64,000 nt of DNA from Patagioenas fasciata (GCF_037038585.1 NC_092525.1:28484367-28548366), one strand, 5' to 3'. Shown: positions 25,054 through 38,415, counted from the stretch's first letter. Notes: generated by a model from the sequence alone, not told the origin. Translations and numbers: made by a program.

Positions 25054-27138
25054 TTTACATTCATCCTCCCACTCTCTAGTGGCCACTATTACATCTCCCT
25101 TGCTTTGTGAACTCTCTTTTTAAGATGGACAAAGCTTTTCATGAAAGCCTTGCTTCCATTGTAAACAGAAACTTTTGTTTAAGCATTTCAATTAACTAGA
25201 TGACCAAATCAATTCTCCTTCTCTTGAAGTTAGTTGAGGTTAAGTGATGAAATACGCCACAAAAGAAGTTGAAAATATCTATCTCACATCTCAGCAATAT
25301 GGCCAGAGCTAAGCCAGTGACCAGATTTAAGAGGCTGGGTTTAGGTTGTGACACTGCCATCATGACTCCATCCCTGAACTGGGTCTCTCCCTTCCCTCTC
25401 AATCTTTATTGTCATCCCAGTTTTCCCAGTTAAACTTCTAGGACTTCTCCCAGGAGAGGAAAAAAATAAAAAATAAAAAATTCTAACTTTACATCACTCA
25501 CTGGGATTAAAAGTTTTCATTTTATATATCTCTCCTGCATCTTTCAAAAATAGATTATAAATCTGTTATCTATATCTGAATTTCACAGTGGTAGCATCTC
25601 AGAAATCCAGATGAAAAGGGATAGTAAATGCAAACTTAAGTCACAGTCCTTCAGTTTGAACTTTGCAGAACAGCTCATCTCTCCTTATGGAGTACCACCA
25701 GTGGAAAGGGCTGATATTTCAGGGTACACCAATGAATAATGCATGCCAAGAAAGTACAACTAATATAATCAGAATTTAAAACTCTGTATCCCAGAAACTG
25801 TATGACACAAAAGAAATAAAAAAATGCATAACATTTTTACTGCAATCTGAATTTTTTCCCTTTAGTGTTTTGATTTCTCTTTGCAATTCAATCAAAGTAA
25901 AATAGGGATGTATTACATGAACTCCTGTGGATCAGCTACAATGCCTTTCTTCACTGCTTTTCAATACTCTGCTTGTGATGGCTAAGCTGAGAAAATATTT
26001 CCTGATTTTCCAGTTCAAGGTTTTATCCTCTGCTTTCTTTCTGTCTTACTTGCTAGAGTTGTATTAAGTTTTCCTCTGATTTTACTAACAGTACCCTGGC
26101 AGAACATCAGTGTCATTTTAAAGTATCACTATAATATTTGCTCTTCTGACTACATCGGTCTCTGATTTTCAGTCCCACCTTTTTTCTTGAGCAGATACTA
26201 TTAGTATCATTATTATTCATACATTATAGCACTCAAGAGACATGAGCATTGTCTAGCTTTACCATTTAGTTAATGTCTTAGAAAACTTACAATCTGGGTA
26301 GAAGACAAAAAGCAACACAAGGATATCAACACAGATGGGAAAAGGGTGCAAGGACACTTTGCATGCTAAGTAACAATCTCAGCACTGTGATATTTTCTCT
26401 TGTGGTTACCATAAGAGGTTGGCTTGCCAGATGAATGGATGCTAGGAATTGATTTATTTATTAAGAAGTCACTCAGAAGATTGAACAAACTTTTCTGTGA
26501 TGTGTGAAAATTTAGTGCACATTATTTTGCTGAACTGGAACTTCTGTTTTCAGCACAGTAGTAATGGCCTGCAAATACAGCTTCACTGCTGCAGTTGTGA
26601 TAAGGACTCCCTGTACTTTACAAGACAGACTTTGTTTACTATTTCTGCCCCAAACTAATACTTCTAAGCATGGTGTGTCACAGCTACAGTCATAATCATG
26701 GTTGTTGAGCAAGCTGTGCTTTGCCAGCTTCTCTTCAGGTCACTTCTCAGGGCAGAGGCCAAGCTTCCTGCCAATCATTTAGACAGGACCAGGCAATCTT
26801 GTGCCTTATAAACCAGACCTCAGCCAAGTTTACTAACCCACGAAGCCCAGGTTCACCTGGTAACAGTAAGCCTTTCCTTAGAGCAGTTGTGACAGTGCCT
26901 GATTATAGTGACCTAAAAGAAGGTTCTGCACAAAAACCCAGTGTTCATTCTGTCACTTGAAATGTGCAGCGTGTGTAGGTCCCTTGTCCTGGAAACTGAG
27001 CTGCAGCTGCTGACTTGCTGCTATTTTAAGAATGCACCAAACCCCAGGCAGCAAGAGAGAAGAATATCAAAATGTTTTGAAAGGTTTTACATTGCTTAAT
27101 ATTTTTATCAGGAAGATTTCAAAGTGTTTTGTGTGAGT

Positions 27139-27245
27139 ATTACTATTATCCTCAGGTTACATGGTGAGACTGAGATGAAGTACAGATCAGGTACTTCCTC
27201 AAATCCATGTGAGAGTTAAGTGATGAAATCAGGAATGGGACCCCC
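27139..27245 (-). mobile_element. MIR-like ancient SINE remnant
   Basis: Plus strand reads TTACTATTATCCTCAGGTTAC, GTGAGACTGAGATGAAGTAC, GAGAGTTAAGTGATG and AATGGGACCC. Colinear with the reverse complement of the MIR family: ATTATCCCCATTTTACAGATGAGG, AAACTGAGGC, GGTTAAGTGACTTG, then a GGGA..CCC segment. Order and spacing match over about 105 bp, which is better evidence than any single word. Confidence 0.55.
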
Positions 27246-27375
27246 TACCTTGGCTTTACATTAAATCTTGTAACTATTGCATAGTTCCATGTCATGTACA
27301 TTTCTGGTATTTATTATTCTAACTCAGCTGCACTCTTTGCCATCTCATTCAATGACAATATGTACATTTGGCAGG

Positions 27376-27396
27376 AAAAAAAAAAGAAAAAAAAAA
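27376..27396 (+). repeat. A10-G-A10 run
   Basis: A-rich run interrupted by one G, about 130 bp after the MIR-like remnant. Confidence 0.9.
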
Positions 27397-27596
27397 GGCC
27401 TATTTTTGGGGCAATCTATGTGTGTTGTTTATCATCTAAAATGCACTTAGTATGAAAATTTGATGGCTCTTGAAAATATCTTCCTCAACTCTTTGCTGAG
27501 CCTGTCAAGAACACTGATAATTAACAGAAGTAATTTTTGTGACAGAAACAAAAAGGCTGACGGTATGTTTTAGTCATAGTCCTATACCATTTCTCT

Positions 27597-27616
27597 AAAA
27601 AAAAAAAAAAAAAAAA
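27597..27616 (+). repeat. A20 run
   Basis: Homopolymer A20; no processed pseudogene or SINE body recognised upstream. Confidence 0.92.
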
Positions 27617-28526
27617 GGAACTTCAACCTGCATTAAGAAGCATCAGAATTGAAAACATGGTTCATTACTTATTATGCTTACACTGAATTAAAACAGCATT
27701 TAGCTTTTATGTTCAATTGCATTATTGAAAACACCTAATGCTATTTGATTAACGAAATTTTATAGGCCTGAGGACACAGTTGGCTGAGTTGGGGTGTTGA
27801 AGTATGTTACAGTGTGGTATTGCTTGTGTGTCAGCACATGAGCTCTATCCATAGTTGATTCAAATGTGAAAACACATGAGTCAGATATCAGCTTTGTCAT
27901 GTGTGGAATAACCATGATGTTTGCAATATCACATTACAGCAGAGTTTTAGTCAGGTACTGTTATATTCCCCTAACTTTGTATAACATTTAAAAACAAAGG
28001 TGCCTCAGATTGCCTTTTTCTTGGGAAAAAAATCAACACCTGCAGCAGAGGGTGATTCTTTGCTACTGAGGGAGAAAAAATCTCATAGGCTTCACCGCTG
28101 TAGAATAAAGAATGACTCTTCCTAAGACAATAAATACTCATTCACCCTTTAATTCTCTTTCTACCCCTTCTGCTGAGATGCCCACTAAGTCTGGTAATTG
28201 GCAGCAGTCACCCATGGCAGGAGCAGCGGTGGCCTGGGAAGCAGAGCCAGACCTGTGACCTCCTTCTTCCAGCTGCTACCAACTGCCTGTTTAGGAGGAT
28301 AATTCCAGCTCCCTTCTGCTAGCCTGTGGTGAATTCAAATTCCTATCCTAAAAGGAAAAGCCTGTGTAAGGGCCATAACAAACTTTAAATGCATTTATTT
28401 TTAGGACACTTTTAGCGGAGGGCAAGCAGAGATGAGTATAAGACTTTAAACCCAGCAGATCACTGTTGTTCAAACAAACTGCATATCTAACCTATAACTG
28501 AAGATAGGTCATGGTATCTTATTTCT

Positions 28527-28548
28527 TGTGGGTACTATAGTACCCACA
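28527..28548. repeat. perfect 22-bp palindrome
   Basis: TGTGGGTACTA is followed directly by its exact reverse complement with no spacer. It contains no known element end. It could be a cruciform or dimeric-factor site. Confidence 0.9.
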
Positions 28549-30064
28549 GGTAGTCAAAGAGGCAGAGGAGTTGTGATATTAACAAAATTCATATGCTGAT
28601 GCCCCAAAGCTCTTTCATGTAAGAACAGAGTTCACCATTTGTTTGTGGAATAGACTGAGAATCATTTCGGTGCACATTGTCCTCTTACTCTTCAGCTGTG
28701 TGTCATCTTTAACACCAACCATTCTCTTTATTTCTGTATCAGAGTAATTCCCTGAAAAGGGATACAATGTTAATAATCTTAGTAGTTTTGCAAGTTGCAG
28801 ACAATTACTTGTAAATGCTTTAATTACCTTGCTAAACACTATCAATAAGCAAATATCTGTTGCCTAGGAAGAGGTTCATAGAAATGAAACAGAGCATCTA
28901 CATGCATTTGTCACTGCAACAGTATCAAACAGACGAGCTTTGAATGTTCTTGTTTTCAGAAATTTGATGCAATGCAGTTTACAACAAGCAAGAAAAAAAC
29001 CTCCTTTCTGATTAAACACCATTGGGAAGAGCAGGTTAGCCATTGATTTCTGTGCTCTTTATGGAAACAGTCAATGTGAATACAACACGAATTCAAATCT
29101 GAAGGATTTATATTTGTTATTTTTGGAGTAGACCAAACCCATATTTCTTGCCAACCACACTGCTCAACCTGAGAGAGAGTGGGACATTTTTCCCACTGTC
29201 AGAAACCTAGAAGTGGTCTCTCTGAAAACGTAAACCAGTTTGTATCATCACAACAGACATGGGAAGATATATCAGTGAGGGCTGTAACTTCAGTCAAGCA
29301 TCTCAGAGCCAAATCAAACAAACTCTTAAGTGAGAAAGATTCAACATTAATGCAAATGCCACTAGTTATAAAGTAGTAAGGGGCAAAAAAAAGGCATGCT
29401 GTATAGGTGAAATCTCAGTAGATGGATTCATTTTTTTCCATGAAGCATTAGTAAGGTTTTAAATAGCTGCAACCTGCATATTAAAAATGCCCATGTGTAT
29501 AATACATGAATAAGGGCACCTTGACCGAATACATTATGAAACAGAACTGTCATCTTTACCCCCTTCACAATCACACTTTTGCTTGCTTACATGAATAGGC
29601 AAGAATAGCGAGGAGCACTTAACGAAAGTTAAATTAGGCAGTGAATCAATGGATTAAAAAAATGAGCATCCCTCCACTCGTTCCTTTCTTTCCAGCACTT
29701 TCTCAAATCAGGCCATTTCTTCACAGCTCTTTATTAAGGCGCAAAGCCTGGTAAATGACCATGTTTTATCCACAGCCTGACTGGGTCTTTTTTGTGATTC
29801 ATTTACCTGCTGCTCCAGCAAAGACACAGTCCCATTTTCATTTATATACCTAAGAGACAGTCCAGATTCAGGACAGAACGTACACTACCAAAAGGAGACT
29901 GCTACATCTGCTGTGCTTGATATATGTGAAAGATGGCAAAAATCTCTCTGCAGCTGTTTGTCTTTGCATTTCGGATGAGAGGATATAATAATGCACTTGC
30001 AGGGCAGGAGTGACTCACTCAATATTTCAACAAGTTATGTAGATTTTGTGCTGTGCTATTCAAT

Positions 30065-30067
<3 letters not shown>

Positions 30068-30117
<50 letters not shown>
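30068..30117. repeat. (AT)25 microsatellite
   Basis: Fifty bases of perfect AT dinucleotide, the longest pure microsatellite in the window. Its length suggests a high mutation rate, and it can form cruciforms. A short frame with an IYIYIYIY run across it is an artefact of the repeat. Confidence 0.98.
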
Positions 30118-30120
<3 letters not shown>

Positions 30121-30312
30121 ACAAGCCATGTATTCCTGGTCCATGAGCCCATTTCAAGAAACAGAGACACTGAATTTTTGGCTCAAAGTTGTTTAACTTT
30201 TTCTCTTTTTGTACTGATTCCCTGTGTAACCATTATTCTGCAGTGCTCTCTGTAGGAAGGTTGTCAATTCAGTGTTATAATGATGCAATCATTCATGTTA
30301 GAATTATTTAAA

Positions 30313-30345
30313 ATATATATACATATATATGTATATGTATATATA
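30313..30345. repeat. imperfect (AT)n with AC/GT interruptions
   Basis: ATATATATACATATATATGT followed by ATATGTATATATA, 195 bp after the pure (AT)25. The two tracts may have a common origin. Confidence 0.9.
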
Positions 30346-30645
30346 GTGGTGAGTTTTCTGGTAGAGGTGGCTCTTGTCTATGACACTGCTTTTTAGCTCT
30401 CAAGTGAGTGGAACAATGTACAGCTCCAAGTGACAAAGCTTATGAATTGCTGTTATCAGTGAGAGCTTGCTGTGAAAATGAAGCGTGTGTCTACAGTTCT
30501 ATTTTATATTCCATGGAAATTAAAACCATTTTAGGTCCTGCATGCAGGCCTTTACAGATATCTGAACTGTATTTTTTCCATCTGACTCATGTGTTTGTGA
30601 GGTCTTTAAAGCACTTTCATATGCAGAGAGATTTTTGGCTATTTT

Positions 30646-30667
30646 TTGAGTATACTTTGAGTATACT
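30646..30667. repeat. 11-bp tandem duplication
   Basis: TTGAGTATACT twice in a row, exact; a replication-slippage type duplication. Confidence 0.9.
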
Positions 30668-30878
30668 TAAGCCCTTCTTTGTAATAGAGGCTGGGCACAC
30701 AAGGAAAAACGTTCCTGCTGGACAATGCTTTACAAGAAAGAACAGCTTTACAGAAAGAACAATGATTAGAAAATGGAAATCCTTTCCTATTGTAAGCACA
30801 AACAATTTCTAAATAGGAGCAGCTTCTTACCTGTGTTTACTACATTTCATTGTAATTAAGGAAATCTGGTTTGCCCCT

Positions 30879-30930
30879 TCTTATGTGACCTCGACAAATC
30901 ATGTAATCTTGGCAACCCTAGATTTCATAT
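30879..30930 (+). mobile_element. possible MIR-like remnant
   Basis: TTATGTGACCTCGACAAATC followed by ATGTAATCTTGGC and AGATTTCAT resembles the MIR stretch TGTGACCTTGGGCAAGTCAC..TAACCT..CAGTTTC. Short and diverged. Confidence 0.33.
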
Positions 30931-31105
30931 GGCCCCAGGGTTGAACAAAAATCTCAGGATTCACGCAGTGACAGGGCAGACTCAGCCCTGCGCAGGCTGG
31001 GTGTGCTCAGTGCCAGAGCAGTAGCTGGCGGTGAGGACAGAGATCATTAGCGACCCTATAAGACAACACTTCATACCTGGGAACAAATATCAGTACTGCA
31101 TGGAG

Positions 31106-31122
31106 AAAAAAAAAAAAAAAAA
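31106..31122 (+). repeat. A17 run
   Basis: Homopolymer A17 followed by GGGG. Confidence 0.92.
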
Positions 31123-33180
31123 GGGGTAAGATCACTAAAATGGCAGAGCTACTCTGTTTGCTTAAAGGAAAAATAAAATCAGCAAACAAAAGCATTGGCA
31201 AGTAAAGGACTCCGGGTTTGCTGCTACCTCCAGCGGAGGTTTCGCTGTCCTTGTATTGTGCACTGTCCTATTACACTAAGGATGTGAAATTGAATTTCCT
31301 TTCTTTTCCAGGACTATTTGCAAGCTGCTCCACACTTCTTACTTTGAAATGGCTGCCAAGTTCCTGTTTAAAATAGTCAGATAATAGTTAGCAAAAACAT
31401 TTTTTTCTGGCTGACTTTTCATACCCCTATGGAGATAAAAGGGAGGGATGTGTGTGAAAAACTCTGAAACCTCCCAAGACACAGCCCTTTTGTGGGAGGG
31501 TTGGAATAGTCTTTTCAGGACTTTCTCTTTATTTTGATAATTTTTAGAAACATAGATTAGAACAGACTAAAGAACGGGATGAGACACCCTAAAAGGAAAG
31601 CATGAAACAATATTGAAATGATGTGTGACTTCATTCTTGCCTGAAGGCATGCTGAATTCATAAAGAGAGTCCCCCAGGACATTTCACAGTGTGGTGTACA
31701 CAGCCTGCTTCCCTGACAGGTCATTACTGTGTATCATGCTGGGATACAGTACATGGCACGCTGGGGGCTGCTTTACCTGCCTCGCTCTGAGTGCAGCCCC
31801 TGTAAACAAAAGTCACGGTCTCCGTCTTTGGAATCCCAAATGTCCTGGCAGACTCACAAGACAACAGGTGGTTGATTTGCACTACAAGACAGAGCTGCCG
31901 GAAAAAGTTGTCTTGAATTCAGAGGGCTTATGGACAGGCTCTTTGCAAAACCGAACTGTGTGACACGGCCGGCTGTGAGGGGCTGGCTTGTTGAAGGACC
32001 CCTTTCTGACTTCATGCAAGGCAACAGCCTCTGCGTGACTGAAAGGAATTCATTAAAAAGGGGGAGAGAGCAGAAGAGCAAATACAGAAGAATAGAAGGG
32101 CTGCATGTAAAATACATAGTAGAGACAGATTAGGATGGGTGAAACTGTGAGGAAAAGATACTTCATCAGTGGGATACGGAGAAGGCACACCTCACAGCTA
32201 GCAGAGAAACTGCCTTTCTGTGTTGTGTGGTCTTTCGCAGATGTGAAAATCTGTTGTTTGGCGTGAGTTTTGTATGGCCATTTTGAAACCGAGGCTGGCT
32301 CCTCCAGATGTGCAGGAGGTGTTGGTGATGTCAATGACCCTGAAGAGGGAAAAAGTCCCCCCAGACCATCTTCTTCTGGCAAGAAATTATCATCTGATCC
32401 TGGCCCACAGCCTGCCCAGTCAAGTAGCGAAGCAGAGTAAAAATCATGAGTACTTGGACATTTGTCTGAGTTTAATGATCCAAGAACTTTATCAACTTTA
32501 GGCCTTTGGAAGTTTGCATTGTTTATTCCAACTGTTAGTGAATAAAAGCTTTTTAAAAGTGGCTGATGCTTATACAGATTTTGATAGCAAACCAGTCAGA
32601 ATTCCTGTTTGAAAACCAGTGCAGCTCTGGAAGTTTTAGGGATACATGGAAAATGGGAAATATAATTCTACTTCTCTCCAGGAAAATATTCAGCCTTCTG
32701 GAGGAAGGCAAAATGTTGAGGCTTTCAGACATGCTGATTGATTAGATCTCCTGGCGGTATTAGTACCCTCCTAAAACTAAAATACCATTTAGTAATAATA
32801 ACAGATATGTTCTCAGACTGTAGCCATGCAATGAGAAAAAAATTTCTATGCTAGATTACCAGAATTTGACTTTTGGCCAGTTAAAATAATTACTCAAATC
32901 CACTGCAGTCTTCCTGTAACTTTTCTGACCAATTGGATGTTGTAGTTACTTACTTTTTGAAATACAGTAAGAAAAAACATCTAGTTAGCATCAGAGTGGG
33001 AAGTGTAGCCTGTGATCCTATTGTTCTTATTTTAAATCTGAATGAAGTATGAATCAATACATGATGTTTCAGTATTAGTGTGCAGAACTGAGGAAGTGCA
33101 GCTAGGGATGAAAACTAGCTAGAGGCTGCCTTGTAGTTGTTAGTAATCTACCTTGTGAAATTTCACCTCTATACTTTTTG

Positions 33181-33203
33181 TTTCTTTCTTTCTTTCTTCT
33201 TTC
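33181..33203. repeat. (TTTC)n microsatellite
   Basis: TTTCTTTCTTTCTTTCTTCT then TTC, a short slightly impure tetranucleotide run. Confidence 0.88.
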
Positions 33204-36200
33204 TCAGAAATAGCCTCGGTCAGACTATTGATTTGTTTTTACTGCAAATTTTTAAATTGTAAAAGTAGTTGTGACTCCTGGTTTGACCAGATACCATCAC
33301 CTTGACAGCACTTGTAGGCCTGAATCACAGCTACCTACTGTGTTTGGAAAAGGTGTTTGGTTATGAAGATCCTGCTAAATCATTGAATAGGAATATCTTA
33401 CTACACTTATTTGCAACACAAAAGTATGCATCAATGGCTTTCTGTGAGCTCTAGTAATAGCTTCTTCTTTAGTGTTTTTAAGCCAACAACGTGGTAATAC
33501 GATTAACAGAAGACAGAGGGTGTGGAGGATAATTATTTTTCAATGTGCATTAATGAATAAGTGAAAGGGTCAATGTACTTATTATATGATGACATGGCTA
33601 ATCAATGCATGTTCATTCTCTGTTTGACCTGCATTACTGAGTTAAATCCTGGTTCTTTTTGAGTACAGAGGGCTCCTTTGCATTGCAGCCAACCTGTTTT
33701 TCTTCAGAAAGGCAGAAAACAGTGAATGACCACATGGAGATACATGGCCAGTGGCTGGTACAAAGCTAAATTTCTTTGCTTGCTCTCATGGTAGTAGTGA
33801 CCAGTAACATAATGGAAGTAAACAGAGGAAGAACTAGTAACTCTAGAATAAAGATAAATTTAACCCTTCACATACAAAATGTGATCAGACAAGTAAATAT
33901 GTAGTCATGTCATGGCAAGGAATGTGGCTTCTCTGCCTCAGCCTCCATATCTGTAAAGAGAGTTGGTCCATGAAGTTTCTTGGCATCTAAAAGTTTTTTT
34001 AATTGCTCTAAAGATCATGCAAGTTTTCTTTCCAGAGAACAATCCTAATTAAAAACGGTTCCTAGACAGGACACTTTTCTTCATGCCCATTTGCTTTTGT
34101 AACATCCTATTATTTCTAACTTCTATATTCCATTATTCTCTCAGCCTCACTCTCTTAAGTTCCTCTTCCAACATGGTGATAGCTACTGTACCACCCTTGG
34201 TCAATGTTCAGCTACACTACATAATTCTCCTAAATGTTCTTATCAGTCAAATTGTTCTGGTGCTTAAATATTAGTATTGCTTCTTTTCCCCCCATCCTAA
34301 GTTCAGTATCTCACCATCTGCCATTGCCTTTCGTTTATAGCTTGTCAACCAATTTTAAATCCATGAGACAGTGCTCATTTAAAACCCTACTGAGATTAAT
34401 TTTTCAAGTGTGATTTCTGAGGTGTTGCATCTGATGTCTACTGATGCTGGATACAAGATCAAAAATTGCTCTTTGTTACAAATCTGTGACCTCCACTGTA
34501 GTCACCCCATGTTTCAGCACATATATCTAGGATCATAATTTCACTCGTTGTTTATTGCTCATGTTTCTGCTATCAGCTGCTTACTTTCCTTTTTTCAAAA
34601 AACCCTCCATTATTTTCCTAGGGATTGTAATGTGATTTACCAGATGATAATTTCTACGATTACTCTTTATTCATCTTCTAAAGATCAGTGCCATCCAGCC
34701 ATCTGGTGTCTCATTAGTTCTGCAAAAGCCCTAGCCTACAAAGGAAAAAAAAATTACATGGCTAATTTTAAGTATGTGAATCCTAATGATGCAAAGGAGA
34801 CTGCTCATGTTTTTTGAGCCGGGCATATAGATAACTCTTGCAGGATTAGGCCATAAAATACTTTTAAAAGATTTCTTTGGTTAATTGCATAAAGTAATTA
34901 GCACGAACACTGCAGTGTACTTCACACAGAAGTGCTAATAGGCCTGTATTAAGGTTTTTCCATGCATTTTTTTACCAGCTTTTCATCAATCACCTAGGCA
35001 TTAGATTTTTGACAATATGAAGAGCAGTGCAAATCAGTGTTAACCTGAAGCATGTTGATGGATGCATGCTTTAAGATATGGAATTAGATGCAAAGTCTTC
35101 ATCATTTCTTAATTAGCCATTTTGCTTTTTCTCTCCCTCATGGTACTTGAAGCCAACATGCCAACACAGTCAGTTTAGAATCAGCATATTAAATCTTTTT
35201 GTCTTCTTCCTTAAATAGCAGACTTTCTGTCTCAAACTACTCATCCTCACCAACGCACGCATAAAATCCCATCTAATTTGTTTTGTATTCTGCAACCAGA
35301 ATTCCCTTTTTTCTGTCTAGAAAGGTGTTACTGCAAAGGAGCAGCTATTTCCCATATCCCCTTTTCTGACTATACCTGAGACACACCTTTTAATTTATTA
35401 ACATGCTGCTCAGTAAATACATCTATCCTATACCAATTTTAGAGTGCCATTATTAAGGTGTGAACCATTTTGTGAAAGGCAGCTTGTTATTGCTATATAT
35501 CATAAATATCCTTCAATCGCCCACTCTTTGAACTTGTGACTCATCAGTCTGGCATCTCAAATTCCCTCCTGCTAATTACAAAATACTGATCTTGTTCATT
35601 ACCACCATAATAATAACACCTATTTAGGAAGAGAATACTGCTTCTCCTGGCAAACTGCGATGTCTCGTGTTTCATTGCTTTCTGCCACTTAGCTTATTAA
35701 ATCAGTTTGCACATGGCCAGTTTTCCACATGCCTCTGCAAAGTCCTGAATGTTCTTTTGTAGGCTGCTGAATTCAGACTGGGTGCTGTGGCATATGCAGG
35801 AATAACATCACTTGCTATCGTTAACTTATAGGGCCTACGCCAGCTCAGAAATGTGTTTCGTTAAGTGATATAGGAGATAATGTATTTTTCTCTCCCTCAG
35901 TGTGGATCAGCGAAACAAAGAGAAAGCAGGGATGTTTTCTCAGGACTTGCAGTAAATCTGAAAGTGAAATCTTAACTTCAACACAGGTCCTCCTGAAAAG
36001 GTAAGGCCTCTAAGTCAGTCATTAACTGTTGAAAAATAAATATTTATTACCAAAGGTAAGGGCAAATTTACCTACCTACCTCTAACTGATTTGACACAGC
36101 AGGGAGTATAGTTCAGGGTTGTTTTAGCTGTTTTTATATTATTTGTTTGTTACATACATTTTGATACTAGAACTGGCACTTAACCAGTCTGGGAGAGAGG

Positions 36201-36523
36201 AACATCCCAAAGACAAGTCACCCAGGAGAAACAGAGACTGGCATGACCCTGGAGTTGGAACTACATAGAAACATTAAAAAAAATAAAAATTACTGCTTCC
36301 CCCGAACCAAAGCACAACATATCCCCAGTGGGCTCTTTAAAATGAAGAGGACAAAATTCCCAAATTATTCTTATTTAATTACAGTCCAGATGAGAAATAA
36401 TTATAAGCAAGTGTTTGGTCTAAATACTAATATTAAATCCACTCTGCAAAGTTGCAAGTTTACATAGCTGACTGGCTGTGAAGTAAATACTGGAATGAAT
36501 TACTTCCACAAGTCAGGAGAGAA

Positions 36524-36535
36524 TTTGCATGCAAA
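36524..36535. promoter_or_regulatory. palindromic octamer-like site
   Basis: TTTGCATGCAAA, a 12-bp perfect palindrome of two overlapping octamer halves, preceded by GAA. Motif evidence only. Confidence 0.35.
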
Positions 36536-37399
36536 CATCCTGAAAAATGAAGGAAGCCACTTTTAGACAGCCTCTAGATGAAAAACATTCTGAATCCATT
36601 TCAGGTTTAGCATAACAGTCCTGATGGACCAGCATGCTCTCTGAGATAAGAAAACATAACATTTCCAGAAAGAAGAGACTTTGGTGGAAGTCAGTTCAGG
36701 ATCGTGTAATTCAACATCTCCATGTAATTTCCTCTTATTTAGACCATTATTAAGAAATATCCTTCAGCTGATCACATGTGAAGCATAAGCTTCTTTTTGT
36801 ATGAACTTTGACACGTATAGAGCACTTGGTGGATTATATTAATTTAGGTGAATAGTACCTGTTAGTGAGCATTTGATTGCCCTCAATGCAGAAGGATTTA
36901 CTCTTGTTATTGATTTGTTAGCAAATATATTGGGTGGAAATCCCCTGGTATTGCTGGTAGCTGCGGATTCCAAATTTTATTGGATTTGTGAGCAATTTTC
37001 CTCTGTGTTTAAACTTGTGATCACTTTATAAAAAGAAAAGCCCAAGAATAAGGTGAAAAACAAAAGGGTTTTTTTATTTTGCTGAAAGGAAAGCTGCTTT
37101 GTTTTGCTTTGTTTCCGGTTATTAATTGCATTAGTGTGGCTTATGTCATGGTTACTCTTGCGACAGACATGGAACTGAGAATACATTGCTACAGGAGCCA
37201 GCAAGAAAGAAGCCATTACCTCTAATGGACAAGGGCTCATCAGGGCACATGTTGTCTCATGCAGAGGAATAGAAATCAAACCCATCCACCCTTTAGTTGC
37301 CATAAATAAGTGTATGGGCTTATGTGACTTATTTTATAGCACTATTTCCCTCCTAAATAACTTTCCTCAATCTTTTAGGTGGGAGATATGAAAGCCCAG

Positions 37400-37575
37400 A
37401 ATAAGGCAGATGGAAGCATTGCCACCCCGAGGCCAGGGCTGTGGGCATCCAGGCAGCCCCTCCTCACACACCCAGGCCCCGCACTGCCCCAGGCCTGCAG
37501 GCTGGACACCACCGAGGTGCAGGTCCAGGTGTGCCGCAGAGCCCCGCGGAGCATGGGGTGGGGACAGGGAGTGTC
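37400..37575. other. GC-rich patch in AT-rich desert
   Basis: About 175 bp, clearly more GC-rich than its AT-rich flanks, with only a handful of CpG (for example around CCGCGG). Overlapping open frames in several phases come from lack of AT-rich stops, not from coding: no frame has a domain. The word GGCCTGCAGGCTG (37492..37504) recurs in the patch at 50930. Confidence 0.6.
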
Positions 37576-38415
37576 TGGCATCCCCTTTTCCCTGCTCTGC
37601 TCTTTGCCCCAGCAATCCATACATTCTTAGTCCTTGTTATCAGGTCCTTAGGAGAGGCACAATGATTGATCTTTATCTATTCTTTGCCAAGGTGTAATCC
37701 CTCTCTCCCTACATGCTGAAATTTCTGGCCAGAATACCATAGGAGTGTCACAAGTAATGAATGCAGAATTGGGCCTCTAGGACACAAAATGTCTCCTATT
37801 TAGCTTTTCTTTAAGACTGATTCATAAAACTTGATCAGAATTAACAAGAACAACAAAAAAGAGAGTTTAATTAAACCCATATTGGGAAATGTCTAAAGAA
37901 ATAGTGTGTTTCATTATGTTCTCTTATTATATCCTACAATATTCATCCAATTAAGGTTAGCACTCAAGTTATTTTTAAGATGTGGCATGAATAAGATAAC
38001 CTAAGATATCATATGATTGCTCCAGCTGAGACATAATAGTTGAAAGTCATTTTTTCCAATAAAAATAACAGTGAACAGTGCTATTAATTCATGGTAATGA
38101 TGCTACTGGGAGAAGCATATGACTTCCAGTGCTGAATAATCAACAAAAGTAAATTAGCTTTAAGTAACACAATGTGTGTGTATGTCTATGTGAGTGTAAA
38201 TGACCTTGAAAATAAAGAATTAAGAAAAGTAAGTTAAATAGAGTTTTAAGCATCATAAGAATGTTTTTTTTAAATTATGTATTTTGAAATGTAGTCCATA
38301 TGAATTCAAGAATCCACAAGGCAAAATTAATTGTCATTCTCTTCTTAGATATTTTAAATAAAATGCGGAGAGGGGGGAGGGAGGGGAACTGAGCAGAAGC
38401 CATAATGAAACTATT

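Larger units (their letters stand above)
22691..30067. other. gene-free block
   Basis: Contains possible MIR remnants (23561, 27139), a GC-richer stretch 23960..24190, the AGCAGCACTTCAC duplication (25027), A-runs (27376, 27597) and the 22-bp palindrome (28527). No open frame over 95 codons and none with a domain. Confidence 0.7.

Noticed and set aside
30046..30255. Open frame with an IYIYIY run
   Set aside because: It is a translation of the (AT)25 microsatellite.
36660..36730. Possible L3-like remnant (AAGAGACTTTGG..AATTCAACATCTCC)
   Set aside because: Too few matching words in order to support a call.
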